Shown here: piece after piece, positions 22,315-34,027 of the stretch
Layout of the letters: each line of letters starts with the position of its first letter
Numbering within the stretch: the first letter of the stretch is position 1
Assembly (NCBI GenBank): GCA_903772945.1
Contig: CAICTM010000087.1
Location: 1-64,000, forward strand
Direction of reading: 5' to 3'
DNA from: Seminavis robusta
Lineage: Eukaryota; Bacillariophyta; Bacillariophyceae; Naviculales; Naviculaceae
DNA length: 64,000 bases
Position numbers and translations under genes: made by a program
Notes under the pieces: generated by a model
Database searches by the model: none
Seen by the model: only the letters and a program-made list of their open reading frames with translations
Told to the model about the DNA's origin: nothing

Positions 22315-24970
22315 ATGACGGAACCATACCCCGACGATGTCCCCTACCAGGATGAAGGCCACTACTACGATGATGGTCGTCCTATGTTGGATGAAGCTCA
22401 AAGCCAACAGAGTTTGGGAGGATCCTTCATGACTGGAGAAGACTCTGTCGTGCCCGATATTCAAATGCTCAATTTGCACTGTGCTCGGGCATTTCCTCCA
22501 CGCAACAACACCCCAGAAGCCAAGGAAGAAGCTGCAGCCAGCTGGGAACCTGTGAGGGAATGGCTACGCACTCGATCTGCAGAAGAAGTCCGGGCTGCTT
22601 CCGAACAACGAGGCGATTCTGCCATGACGGCCCTCCATTTTGCTTGTCGAAATGCCCCTCCCACCGATGTGATTGATGTATTCCTCAGTATTGCAGAAGA
22701 CACTGTGCAATGGCCAGATTCCTTTGGGTGGTTACCAATTCATTATGCGTGTGCCTGTGGTGCAGAAACAGAAGTCATCAAGCAGCTGGCAGAAGCTTTT
22801 CCCGAATCCAAAACAACCGTTGATCGTCGTGGACGAACACCGCTTCATTTTGCCTTGGGAAATTCCAGCAAGCCGGTTTCCCCGGATGTGGTTGTATTGC
22901 TTAGTAGTTCAGGATCGGCTGGATATGCAGATGACAATGGAATGTTGGTGAGTGCAGCAGGAATGCGAAACAGAATTATCGTGTCCAAAGTTTCTCACGG
23001 AACAAAACATTTTGTATCGTTCTATAGCCACTGCATTATGCTTGTGCCTACGGTGCCAGTGAAGAAGCCTTATACGTGTTGACTGGGGCCTATCCTGATG
23101 CTATTACTACCCAAGATCGTCGAGGTAGAACTCCCTTGCATTTTGCCCTTTCCAATGCTGGGCGTCGAGCTGCACCTTCTGCCGTGCGTTTGTTGGTTAG
23201 TTTTAATCGAGACATTGTCAATTCACGGGGTGGATCTTCCAATCCCCTTCGTGTTCTGGCTGAATTTGCTGCTACAATCAAAGATGATCATGGTCAAAAG
23301 GAATCGGTTCACAAATGTCTAGAACATTTGCTGAATGCCGAACCAGAACCCACAGCTGACTTCTTTACGGCGCTGCAGTCACTGCCTGATTGGCTGAGTG
23401 AACAAGCAGTTGTTATGGAAGTTGTGCAGACTCTACTCAATGAGAAGATTTCCCAGCGATTCCCTACAGCGGTTTTGATGTGGGACTTCTACGTCATCGT
23501 CATGGTTATTGTCAGCTACTCTTTCAACGTAGAAGAATCGATTGAACGAAGAAGCATGTGTTCAGAGCCAAGGTGTGCCAAGATTGAGGGAAAGACCCTT
23601 CTGCCTCTGTACCTGGGTGGTGGATACTTTTTGATGCGTGAAATCATCCAATTGATCAGTTTACTCTCCCTCAAAGCTTTCAATGTATGGATATATGATC
23701 CCGCCAACTGGCTGAACTTGATCTTTGTTTTCTGTGTGCTCTTTTGGACAGTACACATGCAGAGAGGAAGTGCCAGTGACGATTTCTTCAGGGTAGGATG
23801 TGCATTCTCCGTCACTGTTCTTTGGATCAAGTTGCTGGGTTATTTGAAAAATGTCTTGATTGATTTCGCCGTCTTTGTTGGTGGTGTATTTTATGTTGTC
23901 AATCGCCTTGCGGCCTTCTTGATCTCTTTGGGTATCATTCTGATTGCATTTTCACAAATGTTCTACACCATCTTTCTGGAGAGTGACACTTGTCTCCTAC
24001 AAAAACAAATGACCCAGGATGAGCTGGAATCGATCCTCCGTTGTGAGGGAGAGGCACCTACAGAACCATTTTGTAATCACTGGACCTCATTCCTGCGTGT
24101 GTACACTATGTTGCTGGGGGAAGTTGATGAGAACGAATTCTTCTACGACAACAAGGCTCAAGGGATTGCGCTGGCTCTATTTCTGATTTTCATGTTTTTG
24201 GTTGTCATCTTACTGGCCAATGTTCTGATTGCCATCGTCACTGACAGGTAAGGAAGTTCAAGTGGATTTTGAGCTCAATGGGTGAAGACTGTTTGGCCTT
24301 GATCTCACTGGCGCTTTGTTTGGGTGCTATCCTGTTGTTTAGTTATAAGGTCATCCAGGATCAGCGCGCAGCCATTGTATTCTGGACGAATCGGTTGGAT
24401 TTCGTAGCAGAGATGGATGCAATTGCAAATGGACCATGGAAAGCCAAAATGAAGAAGTCTTTTGGTTGGGAAGAAGAGGATAGTGGCGGCCCTGGGGCCA
24501 GCGACACTGCCAATGAGGTTGTTTTTGGAAAAGAGTCATGGAAACGACTGATGGATTTGTTTGAGGATGAACTCGATGACTCAGTCATGTCATTGGAGTA
24601 CTTTTTGTACACATTGCTCCGTATTTCTGTTGCCGTCATCATCATCCCCTTGTGGATTTTCTTGGGTGTCATCACTGCTGGATGGTTGTGGCCCCCTCAG
24701 ATCCGTGAGGCTGTTTTCACCAGTTCTGTGTTCAAGCACACCAACGATTCGGAGAGAGAAGATGAATTGCGCAAAATCCAAGCAAAGAAGCTTGAGCAAG
24801 AGGTGAAGGAGCTGAAGGATGAGCTTCTACAGGAGCTAGCAATGGACCGTACACAGGTTGTTCAGATGAAATCCGCTGTGGCAGAACGAAAGATTGAAAT
24901 TGCAAATGAAATGAAGCATGTGAAAAGGATTGTGACAATGCTGTTTGAGCAACAATCGGGTTTTGGATAG
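22315..24970 (+). CDS. Ankyrin-repeat TRP-like cation channel
   Basis: Three exons, 22315-22947, 23028-24247 and 24343-24970 (826 residues); introns of 80 and 95 bp are GT-AG and phase-consistent. The N-terminal half has ankyrin repeats: ALHFACRNAPPTDVIDVFL, LPIHYACACGAETEVIKQL, RGRTPLHFALGNSS, LPLHYACAYGASEEA and RGRTPLHFALSNAG. Intron 1 splits one repeat, which is restored by splicing. Next comes a six-helix transmembrane block (VLMWDFYVIVMVIVSY to LFLIFMFLVVILLANVLIAI). A pore loop reads FLRVYTMLLGEVDENEF and has the GE/GD-type filter of TRP-like channels. After the last helix there is a TRP-like stretch, a further hydrophobic pair and a C-terminal coiled coil (KKLEQEVKELKDELLQELA). Probable plasma-membrane or organelle Ca2+/cation channel. 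Confidence 0.85.
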
Positions 24971-25683
24971 GGCCGAAACAGTTCAGCAAGAGCCATGGTG
25001 CCGAGGTTTTGTATACTTGCCACGAATTGTACGTAGCGGGGATAGACGTTGAATTTGGTTTGGTTGGTACAGTGCTTTGTCTACGTAGATCTCGTCGCAA
25101 TAACTACTCCTTATCAAAATGCTGTAGGAATCTGTTTAGGAGCCAGAAAAACTAGACATAAATGCTTACTGTCGAAGTCCAAGCTCGATAGCGATTTCGT
25201 TCACAAGCTCGTAAAGAAAAGCAGCTCGTCGACCGCACCGTCCACAAGCAATCCCAGTAATGTCCCTCCCATTTGACATTCGACTGAATGCTAGGTTTCA
25301 AATGCAGCTGAAAGGGCATTCCTCCGTCTGCAGTTGGCATGTACCGGTGCAATGGGGGTGACGTTTGAAAGAGATTGGGCGGAAAGCCTGCAGGAGGGCA
25401 CTTCAGTAGAGTTCCGCTTTCATTCCGTAGCAGCGATTGGTTCCCGCGCTCCGAGTGTAATAATAGACCGAACGGGTGCTTCCACTCCGAGTCAAGTCAT
25501 TTACTTTGTCCGCTCCAGGGAAAACCTCCAAGAGATGGTTCCAGGCTTGTTCAATCAGCAGTGGTGGATGTCCTGGGAACCAGACTTTAGGTTTGAGACC
25601 ATATGGCTCCAGCCGATTTTGCCAAATAAATCCGACGTGCCAAACAAACCCTTTGCGTGCCGTAACCTGAGATCCATCCCACT
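24971..25683. other. Intergenic with an unplaced minus-strand coding-like frame
   Basis: On the minus strand, 25687-25403 is open and protein-like (GFVWHVGFIWQNRLEPYGLK, then WFPGHPPLLIEQAWNHLLEV). It could be a 3' exon of the small gene just upstream in that orientation, but in my model that gene ends at 25684 and I found no in-phase splice joining them. Nothing else is seen. Confidence 0.35.
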
Positions 25684-26135
25684 TCAATAAAGTGCCCGAA
25701 CTCCTTGAATCTGTTCCGTATACCTGGTCGTTGCGTCCAGCTTGCCAGGGAAAGAGACGAACACATGCACTGTGTCTTGTCTTGAATCTTGCTACTGATT
25801 CCCTCTACCGCTTCGCTTCTCCTGGACCAAAGCGATGGTTATGCCCTTCACCTGAATTATCGAAGCCTTCTTCTTCGGTCCAGGAAATACACACTGTGTT
25901 ACCTTCAACATATTGGCTGGAATCTTTCCATTGAGAGTAAAGGACCTTTCTGATTATTCGAAGGTCCATCGATTGGGCGTCGATCCACGACGAGTATCGC
26001 ACATTGAGAGGAACGATCTTGCCCCTCCAAATGACCAACTCATGATCAATTTCCTACCTGAGACTTCCCGACCAATAGCGTATCTTGCCATTTTGGACCT
26101 TTCATTTCTGCCATGGCTGGGGGGGACGCCTCCAT
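25684..26135 (-). CDS. Small three-exon hypothetical protein
   Basis: Proposed exons 26135-26058, 26017-25852 and 25775-25684 give 111 residues. Introns are 40 bp and 76 bp with GT-AG ends, and phases agree. The protein starts MEASPPAMAEMKGPKWQDTL, continues IVPLNVRYSSWIDAQSMD and YVEGNTVCISWTEEEGFDN, and ends VRALY. No family is recognised. The 40-bp intron is very short, so the model is tentative. The 25687-25403 frame may be an alternative ending or a decayed continuation. Confidence 0.35.
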
Positions 26136-26609
26136 TTTACGGTATCGGCGACGTCGTGATGAGATGCGCACTCCTGGTTTCCGTGCCGCACGAAGAGGAC
26201 TTTTAGATACGAAGTAAGATTTCCACGCTGTGGGTCATAGAACGTGGATCCATCCATGGGGCTGACATCATTCGTGAATCAATGACATCGCTCCATCAAG
26301 GACACCTCCGGGCGAGCCCCACTCTTCATTTTTTGGTGTCCTTGCTTTCTTGAAGCAGCTGTCAAGAAAAATCTTTGGGGTGTCATTGTTCTGTTTCATC
26401 TGTCATCTCACATTTGGGTTGCCACATCAGCACACAACCATCTGATCGCTCCAGTTGACAAGCTGCATTGCATCAAACGGCTCTTGTGTCTTTGGCTTTT
26501 GTTCTTCTTCCACGAAGTTCCACAGGCAGGCTCACAATTGGATCTTGCATCTCTTCTAGTTTTTGATTGCCATCAATCACCTACCCAACACGAGCTTTCG
26601 ACTTCCACC
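26136..26609. other. Promoter region between divergent genes
   Basis: No coding signal. It lies upstream of the plastid-targeted gene (plus strand) and the small gene (minus strand). Confidence 0.45.
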
Positions 26610-27268
26610 ATGACGAAGTCTTTGTTGATCATTCTCGCTTTTGTCGCCACTTCGACTCTGGCGTTCACCACTCCATCGTCTATCCGCCAGGCGACGGCTC
26701 TCCATGGTAAGCCAAACCAAACAGAAAAATGCTTTACGACGACAACTGAAAAGAAAACCTGGATGCTATTCCCAGCTGGAAGGACTTCTCATTGATCGTC
26801 TTTCTCTATTTCCGCGCAGGCTATGTCCCCGATGGCATTTCCCCGGAACAATGGAAGAAGATGCAAGCCAAGGAAAAGGCGGAAAAGGCCAAGAAGAAAT
26901 TTGGAGCCTACGGACCGCAATCCTTCAAGTCGCGTTCCCTGCAATCCTTCCAAAAGGAAATGGAAAAAGGCAAGGCCGATCATCTCTTGCCCGTCTTTAA
27001 TGCCAAGGAAAAAATCAAGGCCGGCAAAATCCGGCAGGAAGATATCCCCTACATGCAGCGAGGCGGATCTTGGGACAATTCCGATGTCAGGACGGCCAAG
27101 AAGATTCAGTGGAACGATGACGACAAGAAGTATAATCCAACCCGTGGAGGTGGATTGGATTGGTCCGGAAACGGAGCTCGTCGTGGACCCACCATTGTGG
27201 ATACCAACAAGAAAAACACCAAACAACCACCCAAGCCCAAGGTTCAGAAACTATTTGGTCTTTTCTAA
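26610..27268 (+). CDS. Plastid-targeted protein of unknown function
   Basis: Two exons, 26610-26706 and 26820-27268 (181 residues), with a 113-bp GT-AG intron. Residues 1-18 form a signal peptide (MTKSLLIILAFVATSTLA), and the predicted cleavage site is followed by FTTPSS. That matches the diatom plastid rule of a signal peptide, then Phe at +1 (ASAFAP-type), then a Ser/Thr-rich transit peptide. The mature part is very basic and hydrophilic (EQWKKMQAKEKAEKAKKKFG) and includes SRSLQSFQKEMEKGKADHLL and ends near PKPKVQKLFGLF. There is no membrane segment and no enzyme motif. It is probably a soluble or membrane-associated stromal protein. The start is fixed by the signal peptide and an ACCATGA context. 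Confidence 0.8.
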
Positions 27269-27644
27269 GAACCTGAGCAGCCAAAGTTAGGAGTTGACTC
27301 GACTCCTCCGCAGAAGCATCCAGCAAAGAACTGATTATGGAAATAACAAGAGCCACACCATCGGTATAAAGCTCAAAAGGCCAACGGATGAACAAGAAGA
27401 AACGATGACTAATGGTGATGACAATGGATAACTTGCAAGCAACACAGAAGAACGATTTGTTTGGCTCTTGAGACAACAGCAACAACTACAAGTAATGCAG
27501 ATTTTGGTCAAGCAATTTGATACACTGAAATCCGAAGACGACGATCGTATGTAGTAACCACGAGAAGTGCTTCATTTGGTGTGTGTCGCTGTTTATTTCC
27601 GAACGGATGCGAAGCATAGTGCAGTTTTACATGTTGTTTACATT
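27269..27644. other. Converging 3' flanks, no gene
   Basis: Between the 3' ends of the plastid protein gene and the glycosyltransferase gene. No coherent reading frame. Confidence 0.5.
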
Positions 27645-30600
27645 TTACGGGTATGTTCCTGCTGGACACTTTCCATAGATCATCGCATAAAGCCTGTACA
27701 TGTCGTTCCCCTTGACATAGTGGAACGCCACGCTTTGCTCGGCACAATGATCCTTGCCCTCCTTGATGTTGATCGAATACTTGGCATACCAATCCTGAGA
27801 GTCCATGGGGTTACCAGGAGGCAGCTTGTACCCATAGTGATGGCCTGGCATGAAGGGCATATATCTCTCTCCTCCATTGTCATCCTTGGTGTCGTAGGGA
27901 AAGACGTTCAACTTACGCAAGAGCTTGGCCACCATGGTGTCTTCTGAAAACGTGTGGGCATGAGGAAAGTAGTTGGGAAACGCTTCTGTCACCAACAACT
28001 TCAGAGATGCCTTATTCATGGTGTATCCAGATCCACCCGAGATGAAAATATCATTCATGTCGCCCATGTACGAAAAACGACGTCCCAAAAACAAGGGTGT
28101 CTGCATGGTTTCGTCACCATTGGGCAAATTGATTCCGCCGTTGGCAGCCGTTCTGATCTCTTCACTTTCCAAGTACAGACGCAGGTTCTCGAGAATCAAA
28201 AACAAGTCGTCACCGCCGATGTGGAACCAATCGTATTTCTCATAATAATTGTCGTAAATATAGCTCCACATCGATCGGACTTTTTGCCAAATGTTGTTAT
28301 ACTCCTCAGGACCTTCATGGGGAATCTCCACGGTTCCCAAAGACTTGTCCGTTTTCGTGGAACCAACCATGAACCCATCGCAGTGCGGTCTGGAATAACG
28401 GAGACACGAAAGGGACAATGGAAGACGATGTTAGAAGGAGGATATCGAATCACAGACTGTTGAGCCACCAAATTCTGGCACCAACTGACTTACCCCCACG
28501 TTTCTCGAATGGCAGGAATTCGGTCGTGAAACTTCTCGATGGTATACACCAAGCAAAAGATCTTGTCGCGCTTCTTGCCACTGTCTTCGGCTGCCTTGTG
28601 CCCCTCGATATCCAACTTGACCTTCTCTGTAAGCATTCGATAATTGTTGTCTCTTAACTTGCAACCCATTTCGAACTTGGGACCGGAGAAACTAAACGGG
28701 GGTGGGTTGAGTCGAAGTGCCGTCTCATCGTGGATATAGCCGGGGTTGCCATCCTCGTCCAAAGCACCCATGTGCGGATGTTCCTTGTGTCCATCCGAAA
28801 TATCCACAAATTTGATATCCACAGGTTTGGCTTGTGAAATGATTTCCAGATTGTTTTCTCGCAGTGGTTTGGCAGGTTTTTTGGGTTCTTCACCATGAGC
28901 CATGTCGGGCATGGCATTCTCTTCATTGATGTTGGCATCTGGTTGTTCTCCGTCCTTATCGGCATCTGGTTGTTCTCCGTCTTTGTTGGCATCTGGTTGT
29001 TCTCCGTCCTTTTTGGCAGCAGCTTCCTCTGCTTCCTTTTTGGCAGCTTCGTCTTGAGCGGCTTTCTCGGCCACTGCCGCTTTTTGCGCAGCCTCTGCAT
29101 CCTCCGCTGCCTGTTTGGCCTCCGCCGCTGCTGCTTCGGCCTTCCTGGCGGCCTCTTCCATGGCTACCTTTTTGGCTTCTTCCAGTTTGATTTTCATTTC
29201 TGCTTTGCGTTCTTCATCTTCCCGTGCCACCTCTTTGGCTGCAGTGACAATGGCCTCGGTGATATCCGTATTCACGTGTCTTGCATACCATGCAAAGGAT
29301 CGGCACCGTTCCGTCAAGTCAATGGGGAAATCGGTGGATCCTCGAGCTTTGCTCAAGAGCGTTTCCCACTCGAGATGCGTCAATTCGTGGAATGTTTTGG
29401 AATACTCGTGATAGATTTGATTGGCGGTGACATCATCCATCCATGCCGCGGCAAATCGAGCCATCATTTCGGGAGACAGTGGATTGTGTGGCATGAGTTC
29501 ACTATTGACAATTTCGACATCTCGAATCATGTCCATACCGTCGGCACAGAGCCACAGATTGAGCGACAATTCTAGATTGGCGGGCCATTCTTCTGTCAAG
29601 GAGGCATCCTGTGCTGGAAGAAAGCGGTAGGTATTCAATCGCATGGCAATGGCCGCTCCATTCCAGACGGGTGTGGGATACGACTTTCCGTCCGATAGGT
29701 TAATATCCGTGGCACTGGCATCTGAGATGATGGGAGCAAACGTCAAGTCAAAGGAAGTTCGTTTCCCCGATCCTTCAGTATTGAAGGCAACCGCATTGGC
29801 CAGTTTCATGGCTCCAAAGGGGCTTTGTTTGTTGGCAGATGCAATCAGGGGAGGAGGGACAATAAGAGCCCCGGTGACGGGAGCCAACCAATCATGATTT
29901 TCCACAAACTGAGCACCGCTTTGAAGCAATAAAAGAAGGAGATCTTCTTGTGGAGATTTGATACCTGTAGATTCGTGTTGTTGTGACAGCAAGTGGATAT
30001 ATTCCACGGCTTCTGATCGGCTTTCGGAAATGCCCAGTTTTTCATTATTGAAGAGGACCTGGATCCGACTCCCATGATCGGCCTTGTCCTCGGCATCACT
30101 TTCCCCTGGCAAATGAATGTCGGCTCTCAGACCATGCCAATGTGGCACTGCCCCATTATCAATCTTTTCCAGTTCCTCCAGCAAGGCAGAATCCGATTCC
30201 CGGCCTTCCACACACACGACAACTGCAAAAATGCGTTCCAAAGAAGTGTGACTTGATTATATTATTTGCAACGGTCAGAATGTATGTAAGTGTGGGTTGT
30301 CGTTTGGATTAAAGGAAGGAAGCAAGGAAAGAACACAGGATTAGTTTTGCAGGAAGCAACCAAGAACCAAACAATGACTGTGCCTTATACTCAATGGGTA
30401 GATACCTTACCGGAAGAGTGACTCCACACTGGAAATAATCTTTTCATTGTTCTCTCCCACAATGACAACGGCGACTCGAGGATGCGTCGGTCCATATCCC
30501 ATCACGTCCACTCTGTCCAATACTTTGCGAAACTTGAAGCGGACATCTTGGTTAATCTTGTTGTTCTTGTCCAAGAGTTCTCGTGGGTGTTGCCGTGCTT

Positions 30601-30739
30601 CCTTCAATTGAGGTGCCGATGCTGCAAACAAAGCCAGCACGAAAAGCGGCCACAAACAAGCCACAGCAAGAAAGATACGAGCCTTGGATTCATCGCTTGC
30701 CGTTGCAGAGGGTGCACCTGGACGCTTTGGGGTCGTCAT
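27645..30739 (-). CDS. Fused GT27-like / GT31-like glycosyltransferase, type II membrane
   Basis: Three exons, 30739-30411, 30251-28494 and 28389-27645 (943 residues), with introns of 159 and 104 bp. An earlier in-frame ATG at 30847 would add 36 residues. An anchor, RIFLAVACLWPLFVLALFAA, follows a short cytosolic tail. Residues about 85-430 follow the order of polypeptide GalNAc-transferases: VAVVIVGENNEKIISSVES, ENHDWLAPVTGALIVPP, PTPVWNGAAIAMR, LELSLNLWLCADGMDMI, AAAWMDD and CRSFAWYARHVNT. The DxH metal motif usually just before the WL(E/A)P segment is absent. An Ala/Glu/Lys-rich coiled coil and a 9-residue repeat link it to a GT31 core-1 galactosyltransferase-like domain: AIRETWGPHCDGFMVGS (joined across intron 2), IGGDDLFLILENLRLYL, FISGGSGYTMNKASL, FSEDTMVAKLLRKL and SVAFHYVKG. 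A Golgi O-glycosylation enzyme is likely. Confidence 0.8.
28934..29014. repeat. Coding 27-bp minisatellite, 3 copies
   Basis: Units beginning GGCATCTGGTTGTTCTCCGT at 28934, 28961 and 28988 encode three consecutive KDGEQPDAN-type nonapeptides in the linker of the fused glycosyltransferase. Copies are nearly identical, so repeat number may vary between alleles. Confidence 0.9.
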
Positions 30740-30967
30740 TGTCTCCACTACAAAAACATGAACAGTATCACGAACAAGGATTGTGTCTTTGGTCTTTGAA
30801 GAGGACCGTTCCTTGGTTTTTTCAATGCCTTTTTGAGTGTCCAGCAAGATTCAATCCTAATTCTGAGTCGCGCTGATAAGGAGCGAGTTATACTCTTCAA
30901 TTCCCGACTCTCCTTCGTACAGTGGTACCAGGTAGCCAGGTAGAGGGTCCTTTCTTTGGGGCTCAGA

Positions 30968-31480
30968 AGTTTTCAAACACAACTGGCCCTCCAACGGCAT
31001 TCGGAATGGACATTGGATGAGCGTCAAGGAAGACGCGTCCATCAATAGGTGAAATTGTGACACAACCTGGCGGCATGTCGACTACCTTGAATGTTTTCAA
31101 TTTGTTCAGTTGCAATCATGCTTTTTTCGCTGGGATCATAGCCTCTGACAAATGGCTTCCCGCTCCCGAACTTCAATTTGATCCAAATACTCAACAGAAT
31201 GGGGATGCATAATGAAAACGTCGCAGTCTTATTTTAAAAAGGAGCCTCAATAGTCTCTCTTTTATCCTACGACTCGAATCGTCTATTGGATTTCTTGTTG
31301 GTGAACTTTGAGGCATCAGGTCCGAACCAAAACTGTGAGTAGACAAGTGGCTTGAGCAAACTTCCGAACTTGGAACGGATGGCCATCCATCTTGCTCAAA
31401 TTTTCGCATAGAGAACCAAGGCGACAACCCCAAACCACAATCAAGCAGCGATGTATGCATAATTGCATTACTTACCAAAA
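30968..31480 (-). pseudogene. Unresolved gene-like minus-strand segment
   Basis: Protein-like pieces occur in different frames on the minus strand: FWFGPDASKFTNKKSNRRFE near 31320-31265, EYLDQIEVREREAICQRL near 31190-31135, and MPPGCVTISPIDGRVFLDAH near 31075-31015. Possible GT-AG boundaries exist (GTAAGTAATG near 31475, ACTCACAG near 31335) but no single model joins all pieces in phase. It may be a small multi-exon gene or a decaying copy. No family is recognised. Confidence 0.2.
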
Positions 31481-31668
31481 ATGCGACAAGGAAAGCCGCA
31501 TCTCGAGGCGGGTTTTTGTGTCAAAGTCTGCGTGCATCTGGGATGTTTAGAATAGTCTACATCGTGGAAATGAGACTGCCGACAACAGCACCACAACCGG
31601 TACGAGTACCGGCCAATACTGTACTTTGGTACCAGGTACCAGTATCCATGTTTCAATTTGGAAGAGAC

Positions 31669-31676
31669 TGACGTCA
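31669..31676. promoter_or_regulatory. CRE-like palindrome TGACGTCA
   Basis: A perfect TGACGTCA lies about 290 bp upstream of the start of the TenA-like gene. In diatoms, TGACGT-containing elements bound by bZIP factors mediate CO2/cAMP responses. Function here is inferred from the motif only. Confidence 0.35.
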
Positions 31677-31963
31677 TCCTTGGGTACTCCCCACCCCCAA
31701 CACCCACAGGCCAACAGACCACACCGGTACCAGGAGTGCCAACGAAACAACAAACACACTCCTATCCAAGCTCGAGCTGCTGGTAGTTTCATGGCAAGTG
31801 CTTCTTTCTTATTACCTGGTAGATACTTTGAAGTGGATCAGTGGGTAGACTGCTCATTAGAGAAGCTCTGGAAGAGAACAGGCCGCAAATCTATTCAACA
31901 CTTCTGAAATCGGAAACCTGCCAAGTATCAACCAATACGCACAGTAGTGCAACAGCAAGCATC

Positions 31964-32771
31964 ATGTCCGAACCCCCAACAAATGATGACAATGAGCGTT
32001 TCCAAAAGGCCATGGAATGGATTTCCCGTTTACGAAAGGAACCGTTCAATTTGGAGACGGAAGAAAAATTGGCAAAGCACCCCTTTTTAAAGGCCGCCGA
32101 GGCGGATACTCTGACCCCAGAAACGCGCTTTTGTCTGTGAACAATTGGCAATTCAAAAATCAGATGCCGCTTCCTTTGCGTATTTGGCAGGACATCGTGG
32201 GTTTGCACCGTCGTCTCTGGCAGCTGTCAAGAAAATCCCAACGACGCCAGATGTACCTCTACCACCCAAGTACAAAAGCTATGATGATTTGTTTCAGTTC
32301 CTTTTGGGAGGAGAAATCTACGCAGCCAACCTTTTGTTGGATCATGCCAATTACCTTGGATTGGAGGGAGGTGAAGAGGCTATCCGCAAGGGAAAATCGC
32401 TCTCACCCTTGGCTCAAGGTTACCCATCCTATTGGGCTCGATTGGCTCTGAATAATCAAAGAGCCGCTGGTGCTGCTGCATGCGCGGTCAATTTCCCAGC
32501 CTGGGGACGAATGTGTCAGGGTTTACTAGCAGCTTTTCAAAAGCATAATGCCGACAAATGCACAAAGGAAGACCTGGACAAAGGATTGGCGTTTATCCAG
32601 TTCTTTGCCACACCAATCGAAAATTTGGACGAAATGGCAGCTGCTGTCATCATGCATAGCATGGGACCTTCCGATGTTTGCTCGTATGAAGACGTGGCAA
32701 CTCACGTTCGATTGTTGCAAGAGTACGAGGTGCTTTTCTGGGATGCATGTTATTCAGAAAGTGATCTATAG
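31964..32771 (+). CDS. TenA/haem-oxygenase-fold-like protein, frameshifted
   Basis: The start at 31964 gives MSEPPTNDDNERFQKAMEWI. The frame stays open to LTPETRFCL and then stops at 32138, while the protein clearly continues one base out of phase as EQLAIQKSDAASFAYLAGHR to the stop at 32771. No GT-AG intron fits so short a gap, so this is a one-base indel near 32135-32145, either real or a sequence error. The corrected protein is about 270 residues and mostly helical, with LFQFLLGGEIYAANLLLDHA, YPSYWARLALNNQRA, FPAWGRMCQGLLAAF and LAFIQFFATPIENLDEMAAA. These spaced Tyr/Trp/Glu helices resemble the TenA/PqqC/haem-oxygenase superfamily. I rate this assignment as tentative; no catalytic Cys is evident. 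Confidence 0.5.
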
Positions 32772-34027
32772 ATATGGATGCGGGCTTGGTATAGCTGGTG
32801 GTTGATGACAACGTAATGGTCCATCTGTCTATGGCTGCCAGATGTCGAATAATCAATTGCCAACGTGCTTTTTCCGTCATAGCCTGTGCCAAACAGATCA
32901 GCCGTTTGGATCGGGATTCTATTGAAACAGGGCTGCGTGGTAGTTGATTGTGGAGATTGCTGTATAGTAGGCCCTGGACTTGCAGCAGAGGGACTGATGG
33001 TTGTGATTGTTGGTCTATGAGTCACAATGGATCCAGTTGGTAGATACTTGCTGCATGCCGTTGCTGGAGGTATATTTGGGTGGGGGGACAGGATGCCATG
33101 GGAAGCTGCCTGGTTGGCGCTGGCTGACCAAGCGTATCAGAGAAACTGGCGCTTAGGTTGTGCCCGTGCGTAATCAAGTGTGACGTGCCGTACTTTTTTG
33201 TACAATTCAAGATATCATCCAGGTTTAGCTGTATGGCATGGGAGACAACTTCCCCTGGCACCTTGGTGATCCGGTACTCCCAAATGTGCTCTCGGATACA
33301 AACGATACTGACACTGGTTGCCGGGTTCAATGTCCAATGCCTCTGTCACCACAGTTTCTTCTTGGGTTCAGTTTTGCACTCGTCTTTTTTAAAATGGACT
33401 GGGTGGTTTGACAAATCAAGACTTCAATTTAATCTTTGGAAGGGGCTCTGACAGTGCCAAATCGATTGTAACGCAGAATGCAGACCATGTCAGTTGCATG
33501 GGTATCCGAATGTACAAGAGATGATGAAAGCCCCATGCAGGAGAGATAGATGGTGTAGACCTCTGGGTAGCTTGAGCTACTAGCTAGAGATGCAAGGTGT
33601 ACCGAGTACTAGTACATGTACCGAGAGTTTTGGACAAGGCAACGGAAGATAGTATGTAGGTGACAATATCCCATTAGCGAGAGGGTTAATAAGGGTTGCA
33701 GGTTTCACCACTTATTCTCCTCGCCTCTTGTCCTCACCCTCATTCATTGATGTTTGACGTCCCATCGTCCCATCCCTCGAGACAACAAGTACGGAACTCG
33801 AACAGAGCTAAGGGTTGGACTTTCGCCTGTTGTTGATTCGATTCTGTATTGGTTGCTGACACCCTGGAGAATCGTTATCACAGAGATAAGGATACCCCAC
33901 CAATCTCACGGTGAATTCTGAAAGAATACTACCTTCCACGGCAGAACATGAGATAGCAGATAGTCTTCGCTGAAGCTTCTGAATAGTTGATTTCGATTGT
34001 ACCTGCTTTGAGTTACCAAAAACAAAA
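32772..34027. other. Intergenic with one weak minus-strand frame
   Basis: A 102-codon minus-strand frame (33022-33330) reads like protein in part (HIWEYRITKVPGEVVSHAIQ) but is isolated and unrecognised. The rest, up to the GCN2 start, is the presumed promoter region; no motif stands out. Confidence 0.4.

Noticed and set aside
28895-29575. 226-codon plus-strand frame with many Phe/Leu residues
   Set aside because: Antisense of the Ala/Glu/Lys coiled coil and the 27-bp repeat in the fused glycosyltransferase.
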